From Candidatus Babelota bacterium (GTDB lineage: Bacteria; Babelota; Babeliae; Babelales; Babelaceae): a stretch of 42,414 nucleotides of DNA. Position numbers and translations under genes: made by a program. The DNA is taken from NCBI GenBank assembly GCA_013815795.1, contig JACDFK010000003.1:1-42414 (forward strand). Direction: 5' to 3'. The notes under the pieces were generated by a model. The model saw only the letters and a program-made list of their open reading frames with translations, made no database searches and was not told the origin of the DNA. This document shows positions 7,739 to 15,872 of the stretch, piece after piece (positions within the stretch are counted from its first letter, which is position 1; each line of letters starts with the position of its first letter).

Positions 7739-8500
7739 TCAATTCATTAGCAGGAATACTGTTTTTTGGGTGCCTGTTTTGATCTGAAATTCACGATAGG
7801 CTTCTTCCCAGCAAAAATTTTCTTCAAAAAAGTTCAACATATATCCTGCATATCTAGATACCATTCTCGAATTGCGCTGGCTTTTTGCTAATCTTAAATA
7901 GGAGAGCCTCTCGGACCAACCACAATACCAGATCTCTCTTATATATTTTCTACCATCTTGATCTATATAATATGGTGGACTTACTTCAAATAGATGGAGG
8001 ATACCTAATCCCAACTGAGCTTGTGCTGAAGCACGACTGTTGGATGCAAGGCTTAAAGCTTTCATAAAATGGCTTTTTGCTCGGTCAAGGTTTTTGCTGC
8101 ATCCTCTTTCTAGGTTCTGTTGATATTTCATAAAAAATGAAATTTAAGATATGATAGCACCAAAAAGAACGTCAATTTTCTTTATAGTAGGTGCTATCAT
8201 GGTAGAAAAGTATATCACAGAAGAAGTCTGGATCAAAATTTTTAATTTCTTGAAACAATACAAAGGAATAGCTTCATCATAATTAAAAGCATATTATAGA
8301 TCTTCAGCACGGAGCGCTAAAGATCTATAATATGCTTCACGATGGGGTGCTTCATTATCAAGAGTTTCTGCCGGGAGGCGTGGAGTTTTGTCAAGCGAAC
8401 TTATTTTTCCTACGGTGTTTGATCCTAACGAAGAAACGGAAAAGATTGAAAAGGATATAAGCAGAAGAGGACATAAAAGAGCGGTGTTCTTTTTGATAAT
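7739..8500 (-). pseudogene. SEL1-like paralog 4, interrupted and inactive
   Basis: Fourth copy of the tandem family, in two pieces. The N-terminal piece (8500 down to about 8262) reads IIKKNTALLCPLLLISFS, then KISSLDKTPR, then YYRSLALRAEDL-stop-YAFNYDEAIP, clearly the family signal peptide and first segment. The start codon has become ATA (aligned to ATG of paralog 1) and an in-frame TAA replaces the Ile codon after AEDL. Homology stops at about 8262 and resumes at 8112 with ERGCSKNLDRAKSHFMKALSL, continuing to 7739 with heavy divergence and loss of the usual C-terminal helix. The roughly 150 bases between are IS-like (see next entry). The open stretch 7739-8131 begins with five residues encoded by that insert, so it is not a genuine start. 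Confidence 0.75.
8113..8264 (+). mobile_element. Solo IS end with transposase N-terminus fragment
   Basis: Non-homologous block between the two halves of paralog 4. It begins exactly at the homology break with GGTTCTGTTG, a typical-looking IS terminus, and contains an inverted repeat (ATGATAGCACC at 8151-8161, GGTGCTATCAT at 8190-8200). It then opens a reading frame at 8199: MVEKYITEEVWIKIFNFLKQ, followed by YKGI. That peptide resembles the N-terminus of IS5/IS4-type transposases (..W.KI..FLK...GI). The frame runs into the paralog sequence and stops at 8280-8282, so the rest of the IS has been deleted. The right junction falls in AAAGGAATA, shared with the paralog sequence. Family assignment is inference. 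Confidence 0.5.
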
Positions 8501-8570
8501 TATACAGTCCTTTAGCGATAGGGTTTAAGGTTAAAAAAAGTATTTAAAAATGAGCTTAATAGCATTCTTA

Positions 8571-8598
8571 ACTGTATAATGATTTTTTTATAGTGCAA
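8571..8598 (-). promoter_or_regulatory. Degenerate promoter of paralog 4
   Basis: Minus strand: TTGCAC (8593-8598), 16-base spacer, TACAGT (8571-8576), in the same relative place as the promoters of the intact copies. The gene it would drive is dead. Confidence 0.35.
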
Positions 8599-8830
8599 AC
8601 GGCATAAAGTCTTTTTGAAAATGGCCTAAATAGGTTGTAAGGCTGCTTCTGTGGGTTGCGGGCTTCTTTAATGTGTGTACATCCTTTATTGTGTGGTCAA
8701 GGAGCCTTTTATAAACTTTTATAAAGGAGATCGGCAAGATCTTTATAAATTGGAAAGGTTTTTCTGGTTTTTACAACCTTTATTTTTAGTCAGTTTAAAC
8801 TTCTTTCTAGAACAAAACTTTATAAGGGCA
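8599..8830. other. Spacer without recognised gene
   Basis: Plus-strand open frame 8675-8887 overlaps the terminator at 8831-8860, is rich in Phe/Leu/Lys and lacks an SD; I do not call it. Nothing else seen. Confidence 0.4.
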
Positions 8831-8860
8831 AAAAAGGAGGGATGTAAATCCCTCCTTTTT
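8831..8860 (-). terminator. Terminator of the RING-WD40 gene
   Basis: AAAAAGGAGGGA (8831-8842) and TCCCTCCTTTTT (8849-8860) form a 12-bp perfect stem with a 6-base loop. U-runs flank it in both directions, so it is a probable bidirectional intrinsic terminator. Confidence 0.75.
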
Positions 8861-8910
8861 AAAAGTATTAAACGAGTTATGTGTTAGCCGTTGCCTTCAC
8901 TCCTCTTATA

Positions 8911-10458
8911 TTATTTTGTGAAAGAGATATCCCACACTTGCACTTTTTTGTCTAGTGATGTTGTAAGAATTTTTTTCCCATCTGGACTAAATAGAGCCGT
9001 CGTAATTTCATTGGAGTCTCCCCATGACATGGGTGTTAACTGCAATTGCGCTAACTGCTCACCTGTAAGAACATCGACCCATTTATCACTTCCATACTCT
9101 AATTTGATATGAACTTTTGATCCAGAAGGTCTGTTTCCTGTACGAGCACTCCATAAGCGGATGATCCCGTCTTGTGATCCGGTAAGTATTTTTGATCCAT
9201 CGGGGCTAAATGTGGCCGTAGTGACACCTTTTAAGTGGCCATCAAACAGCATCAAGTGTTTTCCTGTGAAAGCATTACATAAAAGAGCTGAGCCTGCTGA
9301 GTCTAAATTTAAGCTGAAACTTCCTGGGTCATTAAACCCAATAAGAATAGTTTGGAAATCAGAATCCTGTGAGAAACCTAAGGAATTACGAGTGTCGCAT
9401 TGAGGATTAAAGGCTACTGAGGAGATTTCTTCACAAAAGAGGAAAGTGCGTATAAGTTTTCCTGTTTGAGCATCCCATATTCGAACTGTCTTATCGATAG
9501 ATCCTGTAAGTAGTAGTCTTCCGTCGGGGCTAAAAGCAACCGACATGACGTTGTTTGTATGTCCTTTAAATTCCGTTATCGGTTTAAGTGTTTCTGAATT
9601 CCATGCGATGACCTGTCCGTCTATTAATCCGGTAATGAAACTTTTCCCATCGGGTCTAAATGCTATGGAAACAACGCCGGTCGGACAACTTTTTAATTTA
9701 AAACTTCGCGTTTGTGTGCCTTTTTTGATATCCCAGAGTTCTATTATATCTACGGCTTCCTCATCGTATATGTTACTGGAAACCAAAAGCACCGTTTTTC
9801 TGTCAGGACTAAAGGATACTAATTTGACGTTAGAGTGGGCTGTTATCGATTGTAGAACTTTTCCAGAAAAGGTATCCCACACGCGCGCAGTGGTTCCGTG
9901 CGATCCGGTAAGAATCATCCCGCCACAAGGGCTAAAGGCTCCGTGTATAAAAATATCTGAATGTTCACCTAATACCTTACTGAGTTCGAAATTATATATC
10001 GATCTATTTTCTTTTTTACAGATAGCGACGCTGGTAGGTATTTTGGTTTTTATGTAATCGAGTTTTTCTTTAATTGTTGATTCTTTATACAGTATATCGT
10101 GTCCTTGAGGATGAATGTTTTTCTGATCAGCTGCGGGATCAAGCAGTTCCAACTGATTTCTACATATGGGACATCTTATATCATGTATATTCGAATCAAT
10201 GAGCTCTTTGGTACAGCTCAAACACACGCTATGAGAACGAGAATAGCCCTCTTTTGTGGTTGAGCAGTTAAACTGAAGCGGTATGCACTTATTTCCAAAT
10301 TTTTCAAAGCAGATAGGACATTCTTCTTGGCTAATTTCAAATCCTATGCCGTTTTTTTGGTTAGCGCTTGTTATTCGGTCCATACATCTACTGAAAGGTG
10401 TGGTGAGGAGCATAACCGACAGAAACGCAGCTGCTGAATGTTTTATATATGCGATCAT
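8911..10458 (-). CDS. Exported RING finger plus seven-blade WD40 protein
   Basis: Residues 1-25 form a signal peptide (AAAFLSVMLLTTPFSRC). A RING-type zinc finger follows at residues 47-99: ECPIC (C47, C50), C65, then SHSVCLSC (H76, C79, C82) and RCPIC (C96, C99). The spacing between C65 and H76 is longer than in canonical RINGs. The rest contains seven WD40 blades, e.g. GHTNNVMSVAFSPDGRLLLT and TVRIWDAQTGK, ending VQVWDISFTK at the stop. This is enough for one closed propeller, with the fifth blade the most diverged. RING domains recruit E2-ubiquitin and WD40 propellers recruit substrates, so an exported ubiquitin ligase acting in the host is a reasonable inference. SD AAGGA lies 6 bases before the ATG; a terminator follows. 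Confidence 0.85.
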   Translation of the reverse strand: MIAYIKHSAAAFLSVMLLTTPFSRCMDRITSANQKNGIGFEISQEECPICFEKFGNKCIPLQFNCSTTKEGYSRSHSVCLSCTKELIDSNIHDIRCPICRNQLELLDPAADQKNIHPQGHDILYKESTIKEKLDYIKTKIPTSVAICKKENRSIYNFELSKVLGEHSDIFIHGAFSPCGGMILTGSHGTTARVWDTFSGKVLQSITAHSNVKLVSFSPDRKTVLLVSSNIYDEEAVDIIELWDIKKGTQTRSFKLKSCPTGVVSIAFRPDGKSFITGLIDGQVIAWNSETLKPITEFKGHTNNVMSVAFSPDGRLLLTGSIDKTVRIWDAQTGKLIRTFLFCEEISSVAFNPQCDTRNSLGFSQDSDFQTILIGFNDPGSFSLNLDSAGSALLCNAFTGKHLMLFDGHLKGVTTATFSPDGSKILTGSQDGIIRLWSARTGNRPSGSKVHIKLEYGSDKWVDVLTGEQLAQLQLTPMSWGDSNEITTALFSPDGKKILTTSLDKKVQVWDISFTK

Positions 10459-11223
10459 TCAATTCCTTATTATTTTAATGGAACATCATTTATTACTATT
10501 ACTTATTAGTGTTTAATTATTATGATGCAATGTAAGAAATTTGTCAATTGTAATCCTACTGTTTTTTCTATACTTCTACTACTCTACGGGGCATATCTTT
10601 AAAAACCACAGACGTTCTGTCTCTCAAACAACAGTGCTAGAGGGATTTTTGTGGTGTGTAGAATAGTCTAATTTTTAGATAGAGAGAGCACTAAATTTTT
10701 TTTATTCTTACGAGCCTTAAGAGATTAGATAGGTAGAGAGAAATTTGTATATGAAACGAGGCTTTAAAGAAATAGAAGTCCTTGCGAGTAGCTTTCTAAA
10801 AAACAGATCGAATACATTCAGCAAGCGCATAGAGGTAATTCACCTAATAACCTAATGAACAGGCGGTGGGTTTATGTTGACTTGTAGCTTCTATGGGTTG
10901 GGTCTTACGTAGTGGCAGCACACTAGGGGGAGAGGTGTTGGTGGTAAAGCAATCGTGCCAAAGATCTTCCTCGCGAATAATTAATTAATAGGACCTATTT
11001 TAATAGGACCTATTTCGTGGTTTTGGTATTTTTCTAAAAAATGGATGATCCATTTAACCGGTATGATTTAGTCTAAATGGCTTGTAGATTGCATTTCTCG
11101 TATTTTAACTTTTTATAGAAAAGCATTTTAGAGGAACAGGCAGGTTAATTAGAGAGTTGTATTGCTTTTTATGATGAATAAAATCAGAAGATGAAGCTTT
11201 TTTTAGTGTAAGTAAATTATATA
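10459..11223. other. Intergenic region, mostly unexplained
   Basis: Long gap upstream of pheS. Around 10789-10876 the plus strand reads KKQIEYIQQAHRGN and then SPNNLMNRRWVYVDL before a stop, with no start or SD. It looks like a short coding relic of unknown origin. A tandem 15-bp repeat lies at 10987-11016. No complete gene is supported. Confidence 0.4.
10987..11016. repeat. Two tandem 15-bp units AATAGGACCTATTT(T/C)
   Basis: Units 10987-11001 and 11002-11016 differ only in the last base. Each core is nearly self-complementary (AATAGG...CCTATT), as in a paired binding site. Confidence 0.6.
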
Positions 11224-11252
11224 TTGCCAATAGTCCTCAGCTTTGCTAGGAT
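11224..11252 (+). promoter_or_regulatory. Promoter of the pheS-galU-ppsA operon
   Basis: TTGCCA (11224-11229), 17-base spacer, TAGGAT (11247-11252), about 40 bases before the pheS ATG. Confidence 0.45.
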
Positions 11253-11291
11253 TAGTAAAATTGAAATCAAACATTTTTACAAGAAATAAGT

Positions 11292-12326
11292 ATGGCAGAT
11301 ATTAACACCTGTTTAAGAAGCTACGAATCTCTTTTTTTCCAAGAGCTCTCTGAGGTGAATACTGCCCAAGAATTAGAACTATTTCGGACAAAGCATCTTA
11401 GTAGACACGGAGAGCTGTCTAAACTTATGCAGCAGTTGAAAGATCTCTCTCTCGAGGAGAAAAAGACTGCAGGACCTCTTTTAAATGTGTTAAAAGTGAA
11501 GGTTTCTGATGCATTTACTCAGCGTGAAAAAGAGTTTGAACAGATGCGTATTGATCACCAAAATATGTTATTAACACATTTTGATGTGACTGCTTATAAG
11601 CCAGTGCAGCCCACCGGCTCATTGCATCCCTATACTCAGGTTATAGAAATTATTGAAGATATTTTTGTAAGTATGGGCTTTGAAATTGTAGACGGACCGG
11701 AAGTCGAAACAGACTATTATAATTTCGAAGCGCTGAATATCCCCAAGGATCACCCTGCTCGCGATATGCAAGACACTTTCTGGCTTACGTTGCCCGGCTT
11801 ATTAATGAGAACGCATACTTCACCTGTGGAAATACATGCTATGCGTGATCGAAAACCTCCGCTAGCTATAGTAGTTCCTGGAAGAGCCTATCGTAATGAA
11901 TCAACCGATGCATCACATGATTTTATGTTTATGCAACTGGAAGGACTTTTTATTGATAAGAATGTTTCGCTTGCTCAATTATTTGCAACAATGAAAACTT
12001 TTTTGCAAACCTTTTTTGAGAAAAAGAATATAGCTATTAAAATACGTCCTAGTTATTTTCCGTTTGTAGAGCCTGGAGTTGAAATAGATATGTCATGTCC
12101 TTTTTGTACACACGGATGTTCAGTCTGTAAAAAGACGAAGTGGATAGAAATTGGTGGTGCCGGACTGTGCCATCCAGTAGTGCTCAAAGCAGGGGGTATC
12201 GATCCTAAAGAATATGGAGGATTTGCTTTTGGCTTTGGGCTTACGCGGCTAGTTATGCTGAAATACGGCATAACCGATATCCGGTTATTGCATTCAAATA
12301 AAATCGATTTTTTAAAGCAGTTTTAA
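11292..12326 (+). CDS. pheS: Phenylalanyl-tRNA synthetase alpha subunit
   Basis: Class II aminoacyl-tRNA synthetase that charges tRNA-Phe as an alpha2-beta2 enzyme in the cytosol. The 344 residues are close to the usual length. A helical coiled-coil N-terminal arm spans about the first 100 residues. Catalytic-domain signatures follow: HPYTQVIEIIEDIF, GPEVETDYYNFEALN, HPARDMQDTFW, then motif 2 GRAYRNESTDASHD and motif 3 GFGLTRLVML. The Cys-rich CPFCTHGCSVCK insertion before KWIEIGGAG is a known variant of bacterial PheS. The beta-subunit gene pheT is not adjacent, unlike the common pheST arrangement. The gene starts an operon with galU 9 bases downstream. The start ATG is the first in frame and gives the family N-terminus, although its SD is weak. 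Confidence 0.96.
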   Translation: MADINTCLRSYESLFFQELSEVNTAQELELFRTKHLSRHGELSKLMQQLKDLSLEEKKTAGPLLNVLKVKVSDAFTQREKEFEQMRIDHQNMLLTHFDVTAYKPVQPTGSLHPYTQVIEIIEDIFVSMGFEIVDGPEVETDYYNFEALNIPKDHPARDMQDTFWLTLPGLLMRTHTSPVEIHAMRDRKPPLAIVVPGRAYRNESTDASHDFMFMQLEGLFIDKNVSLAQLFATMKTFLQTFFEKKNIAIKIRPSYFPFVEPGVEIDMSCPFCTHGCSVCKKTKWIEIGGAGLCHPVVLKAGGIDPKEYGGFAFGFGLTRLVMLKYGITDIRLLHSNKIDFLKQF

Positions 12327-12335
12327 GGAGAGGGA

Positions 12336-13250
12336 ATGGAGATAACAAAAGTTGTTATACCTGCGGCTGGGGTGGGACCGCGGTTTTTGCCTTTTAGCAA
12401 AACAGTTCCCCGAGAAATGTTACCTCTTTTAAATAAACCTTCTATTCAGCATGTGGCTGAAGAGGCATTATTATCAGAGTTGGTAAATATGATTGTTATA
12501 ACGGCAAAAGGTAAAGAGCAGATTGCTGATCATTTTGATATGTCTGCAGTAAATCCACTGATACGGGAGCATGATAAAGCCGGCCTCTTAGCAAGCATTG
12601 AAAAGCTCGCTCGAATGGCTCATTTTACCTATATTCCACAACAAGAACCTTTAGGGCTCGGTCATGCAGTGTGGCTTGCGCGGCACTGTATTAATAAGGA
12701 ATATTTTGCCGTTGCGTTACCTGACGATATTATCTTTAGCAAACAGCCTGCATTGAGTCAATTGATACGTGTGGCACGACAAGAAAAAGCTAGTGTTATT
12801 GCTGTACAAGAAGTACCGACTGAGTGTATTTCGTCGTATGGTATTGTTGGTATTAGAAAGACGATTACTCCTAATTTATTTCAATTATCTCATGTAGTTG
12901 AAAAGCCTAATCCTAAAGATGCACCGTCTTCTCTTGCAGTTGTTGGTAGATATGTATTATCTTCGAAAATATTTAACTCTCTTGATGAGATGCAGACCTA
13001 TGAGCAGACGGAGCTTAATCTTACTGACGCGATTTGTCATATGATGCAGCACAATGAACGGGTATTTGCCTATAAGGTGCAAGGTACTCGCTATGATTTA
13101 GGCACGCCTCTGGGCTGGATAAAAGCGGTAATCGGTTCTGCGTTACAAGATCCTGATTATGGACCAGCAACTCGTAAATTTTTAGCTGATATTAACTCTC
13201 CTGACTCATTTTTGTATAATCCGGCAAAAATCATTGAACATAATATTTAG
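12336..13250 (+). CDS. galU: UTP--glucose-1-phosphate uridylyltransferase
   Basis: Makes UDP-glucose from UTP and glucose-1-phosphate for envelope polysaccharides. The nucleotide-binding N-terminus reads VVIPAAGVGPRFLPFSK followed by REMLPLLNKP. The usual family form is AAG-x-GTR, so the Pro in GVGPR is an unusual substitution in the glycine-rich loop. Also visible are PQQEPLGLGHAV, ALPDDIIF (metal/substrate Asp pair), VVEKPNPKDAPSSLAVVGRY and RYDLGTPLGWIKA. At 304 residues it is full length. A strong SD (AAGGAGAGGGA) precedes the ATG, 9 bases after pheS; ppsA begins 6 bases after its stop, so the three genes are co-transcribed. Confidence 0.94.
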   Translation: MEITKVVIPAAGVGPRFLPFSKTVPREMLPLLNKPSIQHVAEEALLSELVNMIVITAKGKEQIADHFDMSAVNPLIREHDKAGLLASIEKLARMAHFTYIPQQEPLGLGHAVWLARHCINKEYFAVALPDDIIFSKQPALSQLIRVARQEKASVIAVQEVPTECISSYGIVGIRKTITPNLFQLSHVVEKPNPKDAPSSLAVVGRYVLSSKIFNSLDEMQTYEQTELNLTDAICHMMQHNERVFAYKVQGTRYDLGTPLGWIKAVIGSALQDPDYGPATRKFLADINSPDSFLYNPAKIIEHNI

Positions 13251-13256
13251 GGTCTC

Positions 13257-15671
13257 ATGAAGTATATTAAGCTCTTTACCGATATTACACTTGCTGACAC
13301 TTCCCTAGTGGGGGGGAAAAATAGTTCTCTGGGAGAGATGGTTCAACGGCTTCGTTCTTTAGGTATTAAAGTACCGTTAGGCTTTGCAGTTACCGTACAA
13401 GGGTATTGGGATCATCTAGCAGTAAATACTATGGTTGAGCCATTAAAAAAAATATTTCAAGATCTTGGTTCCCAACCTACACTCGAAGCACTACAAAAAG
13501 CAGGAAAATTAGCGAGAGAACTCATAAAAAGTGCTCCTTTACCTGACGAGTTAATACAACAAATAAAAATAGCGTACGATGAACTTTCAATATTGTATAA
13601 CCAAGAAGATGTTGATGTAGCAGTACGATCATCTGCCCTATCTGAAGATTCTCCGACCGCTTCTTTTGCAGGACAACAAGAAACCTATCTTAATGTGAAT
13701 GGTATCGAAAAAGTTCTTGAAGCAACTCAAAACTGTATGGCATCGCTTTTTACTGATAGAGCTATTGTATATCGTATAGAACAAGGATTTGACCATTTAA
13801 AGATAGGTATTTCAGTTGGTATCCAAAAAATGATTCGCTCGGATAAAGCAAGTTCGGGAGTGACATTTTCGTTAGATACTGATACGGGATTTAAAAATGT
13901 AGTCGTTATTACGTCCTCGTATGGACTTGGTGAAAATGTTGTAAAAGGCATTGTTAATCCCGACGAATTTCACGTGCATAAAGAAACGTTAGCATTAGGA
14001 TTTAAGCCGATCATTAAAAAATACCTGGGTAGTAAAGAAGTTAAGCTCATCTATAGTGGAACAAGTGGACGCGAATTAAAAAACGTACCCGTACCAGTCG
14101 TAGATCAAGAGCATTTTTCTCTTTCAGAAGATGAAATTCTAGAACTTGCCCGGCAAACAGTCCTTATTGAGAACTATTATTCAGAAGTACACAAAGGCTG
14201 GTGTCCTATGGACATCGAATGGGCCAAAGACGGTCTTGATAATCAGCTGTATATTGTTCAGGCTCGCCCTGAAACTGTCTATAGTCAGAAAACCTGGGAC
14301 GATGTTCTGGTGACCTATTCCTTAAAAGATACTACCTCGCAACCGTCTCCTTTGATTACTGGCCTCAGTATCGGAGAGAAAATTGTGCACGGAAAAGCTG
14401 TTATACTCAAAGATATTCATGATCAGTTTGAGTTTAATCAAGGGGACATTCTGGTAACATCTATGACGGATCCCGATTGGGTGCCCTTAATGAAAAAAGC
14501 GGGAGCTATTGTTACCGATAAGGGAGGAAGAACCTGTCATGCAGCTATTGTCAGTAGAGAGTTAGGTATTCCTGCTCTTATTGGAACAGTTCATGCTACT
14601 ACTCGCATTCCCGAAGGAGAAAATGTAACGGTTGACTGTAGTTTAGGGGCCCGTGGAGCTGTGTATAATGGTTTTTTGGAATATACCGTATCTAAAACGA
14701 TCCTGACTTCTCTTGGTAAGCCTCGCGTGCCTATTCTTTTAAATATAGGAGATCCGGATAGAGCTTATCAGTTCTCTTTTATGCCAGTTTCGGGAGTTGG
14801 GCTTGCTCGTGTTGAATTTATAATCACTAACTTAATAAAAATACATCCCATGGCGGCTGCTGCCCCACAAAGAATTAAGGATCCTGCTGTCCGGAATAAG
14901 ATCGAACAGCTCTCAGTCTCTTCTGGTGATTCGCGTACCTTTTTTGTTGATACATTAGCTCAAGGTATAGGACAGATAGCGGGAGCTTTCTATCCTCGTG
15001 AAGTGGTAGTTCGTTTTTCTGACTTTAAGAGCAATGAGTATTCCAATTTGGTAGCAGGAAAAGATTTTGAGCCCTTTGAGGAAAATCCAATGTTGGGGTT
15101 TAGGGGCGCTTCTCGCTATTGTGATCCGAGGTATGCCCCTGCATTTGAACTAGAATGTTTAGCGATGAAAAAGGCTCGTGAAGAGATGGGTTTTGTTAAC
15201 ATTACCCTATTAGTTCCCTTTGTGAGAACTCTTCATGAGGCTCGATGTACCCTTGATGCCCTTGAAAAGCATGGTTTAAAAAGAGGAACTAAGGGTCTCA
15301 AGATATTAATGATGTGCGAAATTCCTTCAAATGTAATTTTACTTGAAGAGTTTAGTAGATTATTCGATGGTTTTTCTATAGGATCCAATGATCTTACTCA
15401 GTTTACTTTAGCTGTTGATAGAGATTCAGAGTTCTTGAGTTCTCTTTTTAATGAGAAAGATGAATCGGTGATGAAGGTTTTTGAAATGGTATTAGCTGCA
15501 GCGCGTAAATCTGGATCGTATGTCAGTATATGCGGACAAGCTCCTTCCGATTTTCCGGAAGTTGCTGATTTTCTTATTGAACGAGGTATTAGTGCTCTTT
15601 CTTTGAATGCTGATAGCGTTATTCCCTTTTTGCTTGCAGAAAAAATAAAGAAAGATAAAGCCTCTTTATAA
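13257..15671 (+). CDS. ppsA: Phosphoenolpyruvate synthase
   Basis: Converts pyruvate, ATP and water to phosphoenolpyruvate, AMP and phosphate. Domain order is classical. The ATP-grasp N-terminal domain includes LVGGKNSSLGEM, AVRSSALSEDSPTASFAGQQETYLN (cited in part) and WCPMDIEWAKDG. The swivelling phosphohistidine domain has GGRTCHAAIVSRELGIPALI, with the catalytic His at residue 428. The C-terminal PEP/pyruvate TIM barrel has GIGQIAGAFYP, ENPMLGFRGASRY, GSNDLTQFTL and ICGQAPSDFPEV, with the catalytic Cys at 759. GGRTCHAAI rather than GGMTSHAAV favours PEP synthase over pyruvate phosphate dikinase. At 804 residues it is full length and last in the pheS-galU-ppsA operon. A bidirectional hairpin follows at 15806-15837. 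The initiating ATG has only a weak SD, consistent with translational coupling to galU. Confidence 0.95.
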   Translation: MKYIKLFTDITLADTSLVGGKNSSLGEMVQRLRSLGIKVPLGFAVTVQGYWDHLAVNTMVEPLKKIFQDLGSQPTLEALQKAGKLARELIKSAPLPDELIQQIKIAYDELSILYNQEDVDVAVRSSALSEDSPTASFAGQQETYLNVNGIEKVLEATQNCMASLFTDRAIVYRIEQGFDHLKIGISVGIQKMIRSDKASSGVTFSLDTDTGFKNVVVITSSYGLGENVVKGIVNPDEFHVHKETLALGFKPIIKKYLGSKEVKLIYSGTSGRELKNVPVPVVDQEHFSLSEDEILELARQTVLIENYYSEVHKGWCPMDIEWAKDGLDNQLYIVQARPETVYSQKTWDDVLVTYSLKDTTSQPSPLITGLSIGEKIVHGKAVILKDIHDQFEFNQGDILVTSMTDPDWVPLMKKAGAIVTDKGGRTCHAAIVSRELGIPALIGTVHATTRIPEGENVTVDCSLGARGAVYNGFLEYTVSKTILTSLGKPRVPILLNIGDPDRAYQFSFMPVSGVGLARVEFIITNLIKIHPMAAAAPQRIKDPAVRNKIEQLSVSSGDSRTFFVDTLAQGIGQIAGAFYPREVVVRFSDFKSNEYSNLVAGKDFEPFEENPMLGFRGASRYCDPRYAPAFELECLAMKKAREEMGFVNITLLVPFVRTLHEARCTLDALEKHGLKRGTKGLKILMMCEIPSNVILLEEFSRLFDGFSIGSNDLTQFTLAVDRDSEFLSSLFNEKDESVMKVFEMVLAAARKSGSYVSICGQAPSDFPEVADFLIERGISALSLNADSVIPFLLAEKIKKDKASL

Positions 15672-15805
15672 TAATGCATAAGCATTCTTACAAAGCGTTT
15701 TATAAACTGCTCTATTCCTTAAAATTGTGTGGATAAGTATCCAAGATCATAGAAGGAGGAGTAAGCGAGCACTTGTAAGAAGTATAGTAAAAATAGGTCA
15801 TTATT

Positions 15806-15837
15806 ACCGGACGAATACAAGAAAGTATGCGTCCGGT
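15806..15837. terminator. Bidirectional terminator between ppsA and DUF2935 gene
   Basis: ACCGGACGAATAC (15806-15818) pairs with GTATGCGTCCGGT (15825-15837) with a single mismatch and a 6-base loop, and is followed by AGTTTTTAT on the plus strand. It serves convergent genes ending at 15671 and 15873. Confidence 0.75.
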
Positions 15838-15872
15838 AGTTTTTATAGCAGGATGTTGTAGAAGTAAGCTCC

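Noticed and set aside
7739-8131. Independent 130-residue gene starting MKYQQN
   Set aside because: The first residues come from the IS insert; the remainder is the C-terminal part of the broken paralog 4.
8675-8887. 70-residue plus-strand open frame with Phe/Lys-rich sequence
   Set aside because: Runs through the terminator hairpin at 8831-8860, non-ATG start, no SD and no recognisable motif.
9545-10057. 170-residue plus-strand open frame inside the RING-WD40 gene
   Set aside because: Antisense shadow of the WD40 repeats; its repeated PSGLN-like phrases are reverse readings of the SPDG blades.
10751-10855. 34-codon plus-strand ORF starting MKRGFKEIEVL
   Set aside because: Very short, no clear SD and overlapped by a different-frame relic; no support for translation.
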